NCBI GenBank assembly: GCA_964242415.1 | Contig: CAXTAT010000060.1 | Span: 1 to 10,576, forward strand | Direction: 5' to 3' | DNA from: DASWOJ01 sp964242415 | GTDB lineage: Bacteria; Pseudomonadota; Alphaproteobacteria; Acetobacterales; Acetobacteraceae | Length of the DNA stretch: 10,576 nucleotides | Shown: in pieces, positions 1 through 7,021 of the stretch | How positions within the stretch are numbered: the first letter of the stretch is position 1 | How the letters are laid out: every line of letters begins with the position of its first letter | The notes under the pieces: generated by a model | What the model was told of the DNA's origin: nothing | The model's input: only the letters and a program-made list of their open reading frames with translations | Database searches by the model: none | Translations under genes and position numbers: made by a program

Positions 1-46
1 AACCCGCAAGCCTAAACTGACCGAAAACACGTCTCAAAGTCGTTGA

Positions 47-181
47 CAGGTTCCGCTGAGCCGCACCGTGACCAGGGGGCCGCAAACTGGGCAGGACTAC
101 GACTTGCAGAACGAGCTGTCGGGCAGCTTCAGCACGGGTCCGTTGCAGCACGACTGGCTGGCGGACACTGAAAACCGCTGG
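47..181 (+). pseudogene. Possible remnant of a TonB-dependent siderophore receptor
   Basis: After an in-frame TGA at 44-46, this frame reads about 45 residues with ordinary composition, including DYDLQNELSGSF and STGPLQHDWLA. They resemble the segment of TonB-dependent siderophore receptors where a beta-strand 'LQNDLTGxFxTGxxxHxxLxG' begins the barrel. Intact receptors of this kind have about 700 residues, and the frame turns into Arg/Ala-rich shadow sequence after about position 181, so only a scrap could remain. No start, signal peptide or TonB box is present. It lies downstream of the AraC gene in the opposite orientation. The match is from memory of the family pattern; chance similarity is possible. 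Confidence 0.35.
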
Positions 182-269
182 ACGGCGCCTACGCGCGCGC
201 CGGGCCGATGCATCGCCCGCTGGCAGTCAAGTGCGGCGCAGGAGCCCTTGGCCGGCGTTCAACTCGCCT

Positions 270-1229
270 CTACCCGCGTCTGCCCCGGCCGAAGCGCCGC
301 GTGTCGCCCGGCGCCTCGCCGTAGTGTTGCCGGTAGCGGGCGGCGAAGTTGGCTGCGTGCGCGAAGCCCCACTTGGCCGCGACGTCGGCGACGGAGATCT
401 CCCCGTGGGCAAGGTCGTCCCGCGCGCGCTCCAGCCTGACATCCCTCACGTACCGAGCCGGCGACACGCCCCGGAACGCCTTGAAGCCGTCGAACAGCGC
501 CCGGACGCTGACGTCCACATGCGCCGCGACCATTCCAGTCGTCAAAGGGGCATGCACGTGGGCGCGGATGAACTGCTCCGCACGGACCACATGCCGCGGC
601 GCTGCGGCCGGGACGGGCCTTGAAAGATCGTCGGAACAGCTATTGGGGTGGCACAGCAGCAGAGACGCCAGCACGGTCTCCTCGAAGGGCGCAAGCACCG
701 CGTCCGGCATCTCCGGGTTCGGGTTGGCGTCCATCGCTGCAAGGGCCGCCGCGACCGGCTGCCAGTTCCGCCACCCCGCGCCTTCATGCACCATTGCCGC
801 GGAGAACCGGAGTCCGCGCCTGAGCGGCCGGCCAAGCAGCGCTTCGGCTTGCTGCTCCAGCCGCGGCAGCGACACGCGGAGCGCCAGCATCTCGTAGTCG
901 GCGCTGAAAGCGGCATGGCGCAGGTGCCTGACGTCTATGATGGCGAAGGCGCCCGGGTGCAGGGCGACGTTCCCATCGGGCAAGCTGGCGGATGCGGTCC
1001 CGCGCCGGGGCATCTGGACGAGAATCACGTTGTCCCGTTCGCCGGGAACCACGTGTATTCCGGTTCCGTAGACCAAGGCGCTCAGGCTCATGCCGGCGCT
1101 GATCGGCCGCAGCCGCAGCCGCATGTCCAGTCCTGGCCCCAAGGTGTCTATCGAGTGCCGCGACCATTCCCGCGCCATGATCGAGCGAACTTCGTCCAGG
1201 CAGGTGCTGCCGTGTTGCCTAACTTGCAT
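270..1229 (-). CDS. AraC-family transcriptional regulator
   Basis: A 319-residue DNA-binding regulator. The C-terminal ~100 residues form the double helix-turn-helix of AraC/XylS proteins: a first HTH around 'VAAHVDVSVRALFDGFKAFRGVSPARY' type sequence (written here only as the pattern V-RAL-GF), then the second-HTH signature ending WGFAHAANFAARYRQHYGEAP. The N-terminal ~200 residues look like the AraC_binding_2 sensing domain, ligand unknown. I chose the ATG at 1229 because GGAGG lies nine bases upstream. The frame stays open to 1310, but that start would overlap the creatininase gene. The gene begins 36 bases after the creatininase stop, so it is probably the last gene of the operon. It may regulate the cluster in response to the transported compound; this is inferred from position only. 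Confidence 0.9.
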   Translation of the reverse strand: MQVRQHGSTCLDEVRSIMAREWSRHSIDTLGPGLDMRLRLRPISAGMSLSALVYGTGIHVVPGERDNVILVQMPRRGTASASLPDGNVALHPGAFAIIDVRHLRHAAFSADYEMLALRVSLPRLEQQAEALLGRPLRRGLRFSAAMVHEGAGWRNWQPVAAALAAMDANPNPEMPDAVLAPFEETVLASLLLCHPNSCSDDLSRPVPAAAPRHVVRAEQFIRAHVHAPLTTGMVAAHVDVSVRALFDGFKAFRGVSPARYVRDVRLERARDDLAHGEISVADVAAKWGFAHAANFAARYRQHYGEAPGDTRRFGRGRRG

Positions 1230-1264
1230 CCGATCCCGCCTCCACCCGCCTGGCAAGTTGCCCG

Positions 1265-2065
1265 TTAATCCGGCCTTCCGTCCAGCGCGACAGAATGCGG
1301 CATGAGCCAAGTGCCATCGGTCGAGAGCAGCCGGGCCAGGACGCCTGCCGCGGCGTCCAGGAGGCGGGCGCCCTTCTCGGCGGTTGCGGCGACTGGCGTG
1401 CCCACGACGCCCGATGCGCTCAGGTCCTCAATGGCGATGCGCCGGTGGACGCCGTTCCGGTCGCCCAATCCGTCCGGCGGGATGTCTAGCCCGTGCAACC
1501 GGTCCAGTGCGACGAGGTCCGGCACCAAGGCCATCATCATGGATGTCTCGGCCTCGCAGGCGTGCATGAGGTTGGGCTGCCCTTCAAGGATCGCCTTGAA
1601 CTCCGCACCGGCGGCAACCCAGTAGGTGGCGGAGGCAAGCGGCACGTCGAACTCCATGCCCAGCTCGTCCACGATGGGCGCGAGCGCGGCCATGTTGCCG
1701 CCGTGGCCGTTCAGCAGGAAGATGCGACGGAAGCCCTGCCGCGACAGCGAACCCACGATGCAGCGCAGGACCGTACGGAGCGTCGCGAAGTCGAGCGTCA
1801 CCGTGCCCCGGAATCCCATGTGGTGCTCGGCCAGAGAAACCCAGAGCGCCGGAAGGACCAGGGCGGGGCGCTCCGGTGGCATCCGGGCCGCAGTCCGGCT
1901 CGCGATGGCCGCCACGAGCGTCGCATCAACCTCCACGGGCAGATGAGGGCCGTGCTGCTCCATGGAGCCAATCGGCACGATGACGGCGGTGCCCGCGGGA
2001 TCGCCGGGGAACTCGGTCGTCTTCAGGGCGCCCCAGGACCTTGGCGCCTGGACTCGATCAGGCAT
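1265..2065 (-). CDS. Creatininase-family amidohydrolase
   Basis: A 266-residue cytoplasmic metal-dependent hydrolase of the creatininase superfamily, close to the usual ~250-270 residues. Metal-site motifs are intact: PIGSMEQHGPHLP (E36, H38), D47 in VEVDAT, LNGHGGN (H121), and HACEAETS (H168, E173). Members open creatinine or hydrolyse other cyclic or formyl amides; ArfB of archaeal riboflavin/F420 synthesis removes a formyl group, and MftE is a peptidase. Sequence alone does not fix the substrate here. The ATG at 2065 overlaps the 3' end of the DJ-1 gene by eight bases and has no clear Shine-Dalgarno, which suggests translational coupling. The pairing with an isonitrile-hydratase-like enzyme makes a formamide or other amide product plausible as substrate (inference). 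Confidence 0.9.
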   Translation of the reverse strand: MPDRVQAPRSWGALKTTEFPGDPAGTAVIVPIGSMEQHGPHLPVEVDATLVAAIASRTAARMPPERPALVLPALWVSLAEHHMGFRGTVTLDFATLRTVLRCIVGSLSRQGFRRIFLLNGHGGNMAALAPIVDELGMEFDVPLASATYWVAAGAEFKAILEGQPNLMHACEAETSMMMALVPDLVALDRLHGLDIPPDGLGDRNGVHRRIAIEDLSASGVVGTPVAATAEKGARLLDAAAGVLARLLSTDGTWLMPHSVALDGRPD

Positions 2066-2771
2066 CGGCGGTCCACCCGTTTCTTTTTGCGATCGCGGCA
2101 GCCAGCGCGACCCGTTCCGCCGTCATCGGGCCTGCCGCCGCCCGCAACTCCGCGACCAGGGCAGCCGGAACGGTGCGGGGCGACCCGGACCGCGCGGGCG
2201 GCTGCGGGTCGTACTCCATGCCGAGCTGGACTCCCTCGGCGAACTGCTCGCCATGCAGCAGCTTGGCGATGACCAGTCCGAAATCTATCCCGGCCGTGAC
2301 GCCGCCGCCGGTCACGCGGTTCCGGTCTATGACGACACGCTCCTCGACTGGCTCCGCGCCGAACGGCCGCAGGGCTTCCATGGCCGTCCAGTGCGTCGCC
2401 GCGCGGTAACCGCGCAGCAACCCTGCAGCTCCCAGCGCCAGGGCGCCCGTGCAAACGGAGGTGATCCATTGCGCCTCACTGGACTGCTTGGCCAGGAACT
2501 CAAGCGTGTCCGGGTCTTGCATCACCCGGTTGATCCCTGGGCCGCCGCCGATGAACAGCAGGTCCGCTTGCGGCGCACCGGCGAAGTCGTGCGTCGGCGC
2601 GACGTCGAATCCCAGGTCGGTCCGGACCGGTGCTCCGTCCCTGCTCACGATTGAGGCCCGTGCGCCGGGCATCCTGGCTAGCACGTCCAACGGGCCGGCG
2701 AAGTCGAGGTTCGTCATGCCTGGAAATATGACCAGCACGACCTCGAACGTCTTGCCGTCCGGCTGCGCCAC
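2058..2771 (-). CDS. DJ-1/PfpI family protein, isonitrile hydratase-like
   Basis: A 237-residue cytoplasmic protein of the class I glutaminase-like fold. It closely follows cyclohexyl-isocyanide hydratase (InhA) of Pseudomonas putida: D23 in TNLDFAGP, the nucleophile elbow TSVCTGALALGAAGLL with C107 and T108, RAATHW, TGGGVTAGIDF, and a C-terminal VQLGMEYDPQPP. InhA hydrates R-NC to an N-substituted formamide using the equivalent Asp, Cys and Thr. Related paralogs include AraC-fused amidase-like regulators, but no HTH is present here. The start is GTG at 2771. A later ATG at 2717 overlaps the ATPase stop as ATGA but would delete the first beta-strand (FEVVLVIFPG), so I reject it. The gene overlaps the ATPase by 58 bases and the creatininase by eight. 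Confidence 0.85.
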   Translation of the reverse strand: MAQPDGKTFEVVLVIFPGMTNLDFAGPLDVLARMPGARASIVSRDGAPVRTDLGFDVAPTHDFAGAPQADLLFIGGGPGINRVMQDPDTLEFLAKQSSEAQWITSVCTGALALGAAGLLRGYRAATHWTAMEALRPFGAEPVEERVVIDRNRVTGGGVTAGIDFGLVIAKLLHGEQFAEGVQLGMEYDPQPPARSGSPRTVPAALVAELRAAAGPMTAERVALAAAIAKRNGWTADA

Positions 2772-3559
2772 AGCGCCATCCGGTCGTTGACGGCCGCACC
2801 GCCCCCGAACCGGCCGAACAGGTCGAGCAGATCGGGAGCTGTGAGCCGGCGCTTCTCGCCGCCGCTGGCCTCAAACATGATCTTGCCTCCGTGCATCATT
2901 ACCAGGCGGTCGCCGTGCGCGAGCGCGTCCCGCATGCTGTGTGTGACCATCAGCGTTGCCAGCCCTGCCTCGTGCACGAGCCGGTCCGTCAGCGCCAGCA
3001 CCAGGGCGGCCGCCTTCGGGTCCAGCGCGGCCGTGTGCTCGTCCAGCAGCAGCAGCAGTAGCGAGGGCAGGAGCGTCGCCATGAGCAGGCTGACGGCCTG
3101 GCGCTGGCCGCCGGACAGCAAGCCGATCCGGTCGCCGAGGCGGTGCTCAAGGCCAAGGCCGAGCGTCGCCAGCCGCTCCCGGAACAATGCCCGTTCCGGC
3201 GCAGCCACCGCCGGGCGCCAGGAGCGCCGCCGGGTCCGGCGCGCGGCGACGGCCATGTTCTCCTCAATGGTGAACGCCTCGCACGTGACCGACAGCGGAT
3301 CCTGGAACACCCGTGCCACCAGGCGCGCACGGGCGTGCGGCGGCCAGGACGTCACGTTCTCTGTGCCGATGTTGATGGCGCCGCGGTCAACGGGCACGCT
3401 GCCCGCAATGGCGCTCAGCAAGGTGGACTTGCCTGCCCCGTTCGAGCCGATGACGGTCACGAACTCGCCCGCAGCGACGCTGAGCGAAAGGCCCGCCAGG
3501 GCGCACGCCTCGTTCGGGGTTCCGCGTCCGAACGTCACGACCAGGTCCTGGGTGCGCAT
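2714..3559 (-). CDS. ABC transporter ATP-binding protein (TrpZ-like)
   Basis: A 281-residue ATPase that would power the adjacent permease at the inner membrane. Walker A GSNGAGKST (38-46), Q-loop VFQDP (Q86), signature LSGGQ (148-152), Walker B ending LLLDE (D173, E174) and switch H207 are all intact, so it should be active. Overall it resembles the ATPases paired with ABC_sub_bind/TrpX-type binding proteins. The ATG at 3559 overlaps the permease stop as TGATG; an in-frame GTG sits one codon upstream at 3562. Homologs normally end soon after the equivalent of VNDRMAL (residue 263). Here a TGG at 2768-2770 is followed by 17 more Arg/Ser-rich residues that read through the start of the DJ-1 gene, giving an unusually long overlap. 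Confidence 0.92.
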   Translation of the reverse strand: MRTQDLVVTFGRGTPNEACALAGLSLSVAAGEFVTVIGSNGAGKSTLLSAIAGSVPVDRGAINIGTENVTSWPPHARARLVARVFQDPLSVTCEAFTIEENMAVAARRTRRRSWRPAVAAPERALFRERLATLGLGLEHRLGDRIGLLSGGQRQAVSLLMATLLPSLLLLLLDEHTAALDPKAAALVLALTDRLVHEAGLATLMVTHSMRDALAHGDRLVMMHGGKIMFEASGGEKRRLTAPDLLDLFGRFGGGAAVNDRMALWRSRTARRSRSCWSYFQA

Positions 3560-4479
3560 CACGGCTTCGCGGCCGGGCTGGGACGGGCGGCGAGCCGCCT
3601 GCGGATCAGGCCGGCCGGGTTGCCGCGCGACAGGATGAAGGCCACGGCAACGAGCGCGGCAGTGACCAGCCGCAGGTCGGACGACCGCAACCCGAGGAAC
3701 TCCGTGTTCAGCGCGAACCCGACGACGACGCGATAGATGACGGAGCCGAGAATGCAGGCGAGGGTGACGCCGAGGGCGCCTCTCCCCCGGAACGCCGCCT
3801 CACCCAGGATGACCGCGGCCAGCCCGAACAGGATCGTGCCGCTGCCCAGGGACACATCGGCGAACCCGGCGCTTTGCGCGAACAGGGCGCCGGCAAAGTC
3901 GACGAGGCCGTTCGAGAGCGCGAGGCCGACATAAACCATGGCATCAACGTTGATGCCGTTGGCACGGGCCATCCGGGGGTTCGCTCCTGCGGCCCGCATG
4001 CCCAGCCCGTATTCGGTGGACAGGAACAGCGCCAGCGTTGCCGCGGCTGCAACGGCCACAACGGCGGCTGCTGCCGCATGGACCCCTGCCTCGCCGAAGC
4101 CCAGTCCCTCGAACGGCGTGAGCACGGTCGCCTCGGACAGCAGCGGGATGTTGGGCCGCTCCATGATCCGCAGATCCACCGAGAACAGCGCCAGGGTCGT
4201 GAGGATGCCGGCCAGGAGGTGCAGCATCCCGAACCGCCGGTTCAGCAGGGCCGCCACCAGCCCGCAAAGCGCCCCGGCGCCGGACGCCGCAGCGGTCGCG
4301 AGCCAGGGGTCGCCGCCGCCCGCGATCAGCACCGCGGCGATGGCGGCGCCCGTCGTGAAGCTGCCGTCCACGGTCAGGTCGGGGAAGTCGAGGACCCTGA
4401 AGGTCAAGTGAACGCCGAGGGCGACAAGGCCGAACAGGAAACCGAGCTCGAGCGCGTTGAGAAGCGCGGCGCCGCTCAT
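3559..4479 (-). CDS. ABC transporter permease (BPD_transp_2, TrpY-like)
   Basis: A 306-residue polytopic inner-membrane protein with about eight or nine hydrophobic segments, starting with NALELGFLFGLVALGV. The cytoplasmic coupling-helix region GMRAAGANPRMARANGIN is typical of the branched-chain/TrpY permease family, as are DFPDLTVDGSF near the N-terminus and LAAVILGEA near the C-terminus. The ATG at 4479 lies 29 bases after the restored stop of the binding-protein gene. It has no good Shine-Dalgarno, but a ten-codon reading frame starting directly after that TAG ends in ATGA overlapping this start, which would allow coupled re-initiation. As sequenced, the frame stays open upstream into the binding protein; see the 4509-5463 entry. 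The 3' end overlaps the ATPase start by one base. Confidence 0.9.
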   Translation of the reverse strand: MSGAALLNALELGFLFGLVALGVHLTFRVLDFPDLTVDGSFTTGAAIAAVLIAGGGDPWLATAAASGAGALCGLVAALLNRRFGMLHLLAGILTTLALFSVDLRIMERPNIPLLSEATVLTPFEGLGFGEAGVHAAAAAVVAVAAAATLALFLSTEYGLGMRAAGANPRMARANGINVDAMVYVGLALSNGLVDFAGALFAQSAGFADVSLGSGTILFGLAAVILGEAAFRGRGALGVTLACILGSVIYRVVVGFALNTEFLGLRSSDLRLVTAALVAVAFILSRGNPAGLIRRRLAARPSPAAKP

Positions 4480-4508
4480 CGCAAGACTTGGCCGGCGTGG
4501 CCCGGCAT

Positions 4509-5463
4509 CTACTCGATCACCCGGACGGCTCGGGCCACGAGGTCCGCCGGCAGGGGAACCCCCGAGCGCCCTTGCCGTGCGGGCGTTGAGGCTCAGAGAT
4601 TTGTCGGTGGCTTGCTTGACGGGAATGTCGCCCGGCTTCTGGCCGTTCAGGACCCGTGCCGCGATCGCCCCGGTGTCCCGCCCGATCTCGTACCAGTCGA
4701 GTCCGGCCGCCGCCAGCGCGCCCCGCGCGGCGCCTCCGCTTTCGGACGTGAACACCGGCAGCCTGCTCCCAAGCTCGACTTTGACAACCGAGTCCATGGA
4801 CGACACCACCGTGCTGTCGGTCGGGACGTAGATCACGTCAACCTTGCCGACGAGGCCGTTGGCTGCCGTCAGCGTCTCGGAGGAGGACGTGACAGCTTGC
4901 ACCCGGCAATCGTAGCCGCGCGGCGCGGCAGCCTTGACGAAGGCGTCAACCGCCGCGCGGGAGTTCGCTTCTGCCGGGTTGCTCAGGATCCCCACGCGCG
5001 TGGCCGCAGGCAGGAGCAGCTTCAGGATGTCCAGTTGCGGCTCGACCGGGGTGAGTGCACCTGATCCGGTGACGTTGCCGCCGGGGTGCTGCAAGTTCGG
5101 CACCAGTCCGGCGCCCAGGGGGTCGCCGATGCCGCCGAACACGACCGGGATGGTCTTGGTCGCCCGTACGACGGCCTGGGCTGACGGCGTCCCGATCGCG
5201 ATGATGACGGCCGGGTCCAAGCCGACGAAGAGCCGGGCGATCTGGACCGTCGTCGCCAGGTCGCCTTGCGCGCTCTCGTAAACGATCCTGCTGTTCGCCG
5301 CGCTGATCTCGGCACCCTGCAGGCCGCCCAGCACTCCCTGGCGGACACGGTCCACGTCGGGGTGCTCCACGATCTGGCTTATCGCAATGAACCTGGCCGT
5401 CTCCGCGGCCTCCACGGCCCGGCGCAGCGGCAACACCGCGAGCAGGCCCGGGGCCGCCGCCAT
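4509..5463 (-). pseudogene. ABC_sub_bind (TrpX-type) substrate-binding protein, frameshifted at its 3' end
   Basis: The periplasmic ligand-binding component of the adjacent transporter; about 317 residues once the frame is repaired, the usual length. Family features include FIAISQIVEHPDVDRVRQG, AIGTPSAQAV, IPVVFGGIGDPLGAGL, GNVTGSG, RVGILSNPAEANS and IYVPTDSTVVSS. After residue 301 the literal frame leaves the family (ALGGSPAGGPRG) and runs into the permease, giving a 634-residue fused ORF (3559-5463). Deleting one G from the GGGGG run (plus-strand C run 4559-4563) restores ALGVPLPADLVARAVRVIE and a TAG at 4509-4511, the normal ending. This is either a sequencing indel or a real frameshift. 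The ATG at 5463 is set by AGGAGG six bases upstream. The N-terminus is hydrophobic with a possible signal cleavage near AVEAAE, but it lacks the usual basic start. Confidence 0.88.
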
Positions 5464-5469
5464 CAAGGC

Positions 5470-5475
5470 CCTCCT
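5470..5475 (-). promoter_or_regulatory. Strong Shine-Dalgarno of the TrpX-type binding protein
   Basis: On the minus strand AGGAGG stands six bases before the ATG at 5463. It fixes that start over an upstream ATG at 5538, which has only GC-rich sequence before it. Read in frame, the same bases encode Arg-Arg, creating a false TRRALM twin-arginine look. Confidence 0.7.
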
Positions 5476-5649
5476 AGTGGCGCTAAGCTGGTGTTCCCCG
5501 ACGCAGGCGTGCCCAGCACGTTTCCAGCACCGGCCCATGCCACGCCGGCCCAAGCGTGGGGGATAGGGCGATGTCGGCGGACCCGGCCGCCATCCGGCAG
5601 GCAAACCGTTCGCACCTGGGCGGCCGGCGTCCGGTCAACGGAGGCGCCC

Positions 5650-6819
5650 TCAGCTTCCAAGCAGCCGCCATGTGCCGCTTTTGATGGTAGCCATGACTTG
5701 CGAGCTGGGCCCGCTGCCGCTGTGGTCCTTCGTGGAAAGGTTGAAGATGCCCTCGGCACCCACCAGGCCCTGTAGCCGCTCCAGGCCGTCGCGCAACGAT
5801 GACCGGAATGCCGGCGTGCCGGGCTGGGCAGCGGCCAGGGCCTGGGGCAGGCAGCGGTCCAGCATCGAGAACGCGTCCCAGGCCGTCGCGCCGAACAGCG
5901 AGCGTGATCCCGGCCCGAACCGCCCCTCGTAGGCGTCCACGTAGGCCAGCGCGGCCGCTTTGACCGGGTTGGAGTCGTCCAGTTGCTCCGGAAGGAGGAC
6001 GGGGGACAACGTGAGGAGCACGCCTTCCAGTGCGGCCCCGCCCGCCCGGAGCGCGTCCGGGTTCGCGATGCCGCCCACCGTATAGATGGGACCGGCGAAC
6101 CCCGCCTTCCGCAGTTCGATCATGGGCAGCACGCCGGGCGTGCCCGATGCCGCCACGAAAACCGCATCGGGACGTTCCCGAAGGATGCGCCGGACTTCCT
6201 GCTCGACGCTTGCCGCCGCCGGGAAGTAGCGCTCTGTCGCCACGCTGCGCAGGTTCCGCTCCGCCGCGCCGGCCGTCATGGCCGCCACTAGCCCGTCGCC
6301 GTACGGGGTCGAGAACGCGACCGTCGCGAAGGTGGCGACCCCGTTGGCGGCCATGTGGGCGACCAGCGGATCGGTCGTGAAGCGGTCTGCCGGTGCCGGC
6401 TTGAACAGCCACCGCCGGTCGCTTTCCTGCGGCTCGATGACTACGCTGGACGCCGCGAAGCTGATCATGGGAGTGCCGCTCCCGCCGGCGACGGCGATTG
6501 CCGGCAGGGTGGTCGGCGTCACGGTCGTTCCGAACAGGACGTCTACTCCCTGCCCCTCGACGAACCTGCGGCAGGCTTGTTCGGCGAGGCCCGCGTCACT
6601 CGCGTCATCCTCGACCTCTACCTCCAGCGGACGTCCCACAACGGTTTGGGGCAGGAGCTTGAAGGTGTTCCGCTGCGGGACGCCGAGGCTGGCGTAAGGG
6701 CCGCTCAGGGACAGCACTGCACCGATGCGCACCGGCGCGGCACCGGCCCGGGCGATACTCGGCACGGCAGCCGCCAGCAGGGCGGCCCGGACGACGGCTC
6801 GACGGGTGTGACCTTCCAT
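5650..6819 (-). CDS. Periplasmic binding protein of the Leu/Ile/Val type (Peripla_BP_6)
   Basis: A 389-residue exported ligand-binding protein of normal length. It opens with a basic, twin-arginine-containing signal sequence (HTRRAVVRAALLAAAVPSIARA) and probable cleavage at ARA-GA. The mature part begins VRIGAVLSLSGPYASLG, the hallmark of LivJ/LivK-like proteins, and continues with VDVLFGTTVT, TPMISFAASS, FKPAPADRFT, TPYGDG and ATAWDAFSML. Such proteins bind amino acids, amides, urea or aromatic acids; the ligand cannot be read from sequence. The expected LivH/LivM permeases and LivG/LivF ATPases are absent from the window. It may serve an ABC core elsewhere or act with the downstream transporter. 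A 186-base gap separates it from the next gene, so co-transcription is likely but not certain. GGAG lies 11 bases before the ATG, a slightly long spacing. Confidence 0.9.
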   Translation of the reverse strand: MEGHTRRAVVRAALLAAAVPSIARAGAAPVRIGAVLSLSGPYASLGVPQRNTFKLLPQTVVGRPLEVEVEDDASDAGLAEQACRRFVEGQGVDVLFGTTVTPTTLPAIAVAGGSGTPMISFAASSVVIEPQESDRRWLFKPAPADRFTTDPLVAHMAANGVATFATVAFSTPYGDGLVAAMTAGAAERNLRSVATERYFPAAASVEQEVRRILRERPDAVFVAASGTPGVLPMIELRKAGFAGPIYTVGGIANPDALRAGGAALEGVLLTLSPVLLPEQLDDSNPVKAAALAYVDAYEGRFGPGSRSLFGATAWDAFSMLDRCLPQALAAAQPGTPAFRSSLRDGLERLQGLVGAEGIFNLSTKDHSGSGPSSQVMATIKSGTWRLLGS

Positions 6820-6846
6820 GGGCAGACTGTCTCCACGCGGTCATCC

Positions 6847-6869
6847 GGAAGGGCGGCGGCCCGCCTTCC
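6847..6869 (-). other. GC-rich hairpin in the leader of the transport operon
   Basis: GGAAGG (6847-6852) and CCTTCC (6864-6869) pair. After one bulged G, CGG (6854-6856) and CCG (6861-6863) extend the stem around a four-base loop. It lies 28 bases upstream of the ATG at 6819 and just downstream of the candidate promoter, so it would be in the 5' untranslated RNA. No U-tract follows. A leader structure is possible, and a chance GC-rich inverted repeat cannot be excluded. Confidence 0.3.
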
Positions 6870-6883
6870 CACGGCTCCAAAGA

Positions 6884-6911
6884 CTTATCCTGCCTCTGCT
6901 CATGGCTTCAA
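6884..6911 (-). promoter_or_regulatory. Candidate sigma-70-type promoter for the transport operon
   Basis: Minus-strand TTGAAG (6911-6906), a 16-base spacer and GATAAG (6889-6884) match the -35/-10 consensus at four of six bases each. This is the most AT-rich patch in the 202-base gap between the Lrp stop and the binding-protein start. Transcription would start near 6877 and leave a ~58-base leader containing the hairpin at 6847-6869. Confidence 0.3.
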
Positions 6912-6928
6912 CGCCGTCACCGACGGCG
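6912..6928. repeat. Perfect 7-bp inverted repeat next to the candidate -35 box
   Basis: CGCCGTC (6912-6918), loop ACC, GACGGCG (6922-6928). It abuts the candidate -35 hexamer at 6906-6911, a good place for a regulator site. It also lies 94 bases after the Lrp stop, so it could be a weak terminator for that gene, though the RNA after it is only TTGAAGCC-like and not U-rich. The rest of 6929-7021 shows no gene or motif. Confidence 0.3.
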
Positions 6929-7021
6929 GGCGGGATTGCTGCCGGAACGCGGCCTTGTTTGCCGGATGCCGTCCCGCTAGCGGTCCGGCCCTCTGGGAAA
7001 GGACCAGCCCGTGTAGTCGGC

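Noticed and set aside
202..219. Near-palindrome around CGATGCATCG
   Set aside because: It lacks a loop for an RNA hairpin and has no neighbouring promoter, so no role can be supported.
1230..1310. Longer AraC reading frame starting at 1310
   Set aside because: It overlaps the creatininase gene by 46 bases and adds residues not typical of the family, while ATG 1229 has a good GGAGG.
1493..2272. Long plus-strand frame opposite the creatininase gene, and a similar one at 2787-3638 opposite the ATPase
   Set aside because: Arg/Pro/His-rich shadow frames typical of GC-rich DNA. The opposite strand carries complete, motif-bearing genes.
4476..4508. Ten-codon frame MPGHAGQVLR between the binding protein and permease
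   Set aside because: Too short and without its own ribosome site to be called a gene. It may only carry ribosomes from the TAG to the permease ATG.
5464..5604. N-terminal extension of the TrpX-type binding protein with a TRRALM twin-arginine-like motif
   Set aside because: The two Arg codons are AGG AGG, which form the Shine-Dalgarno for the ATG at 5463. Both are rare codons in such GC-rich DNA, and no start with a good ribosome site lies upstream. A Tat start at 5538 cannot be fully excluded.
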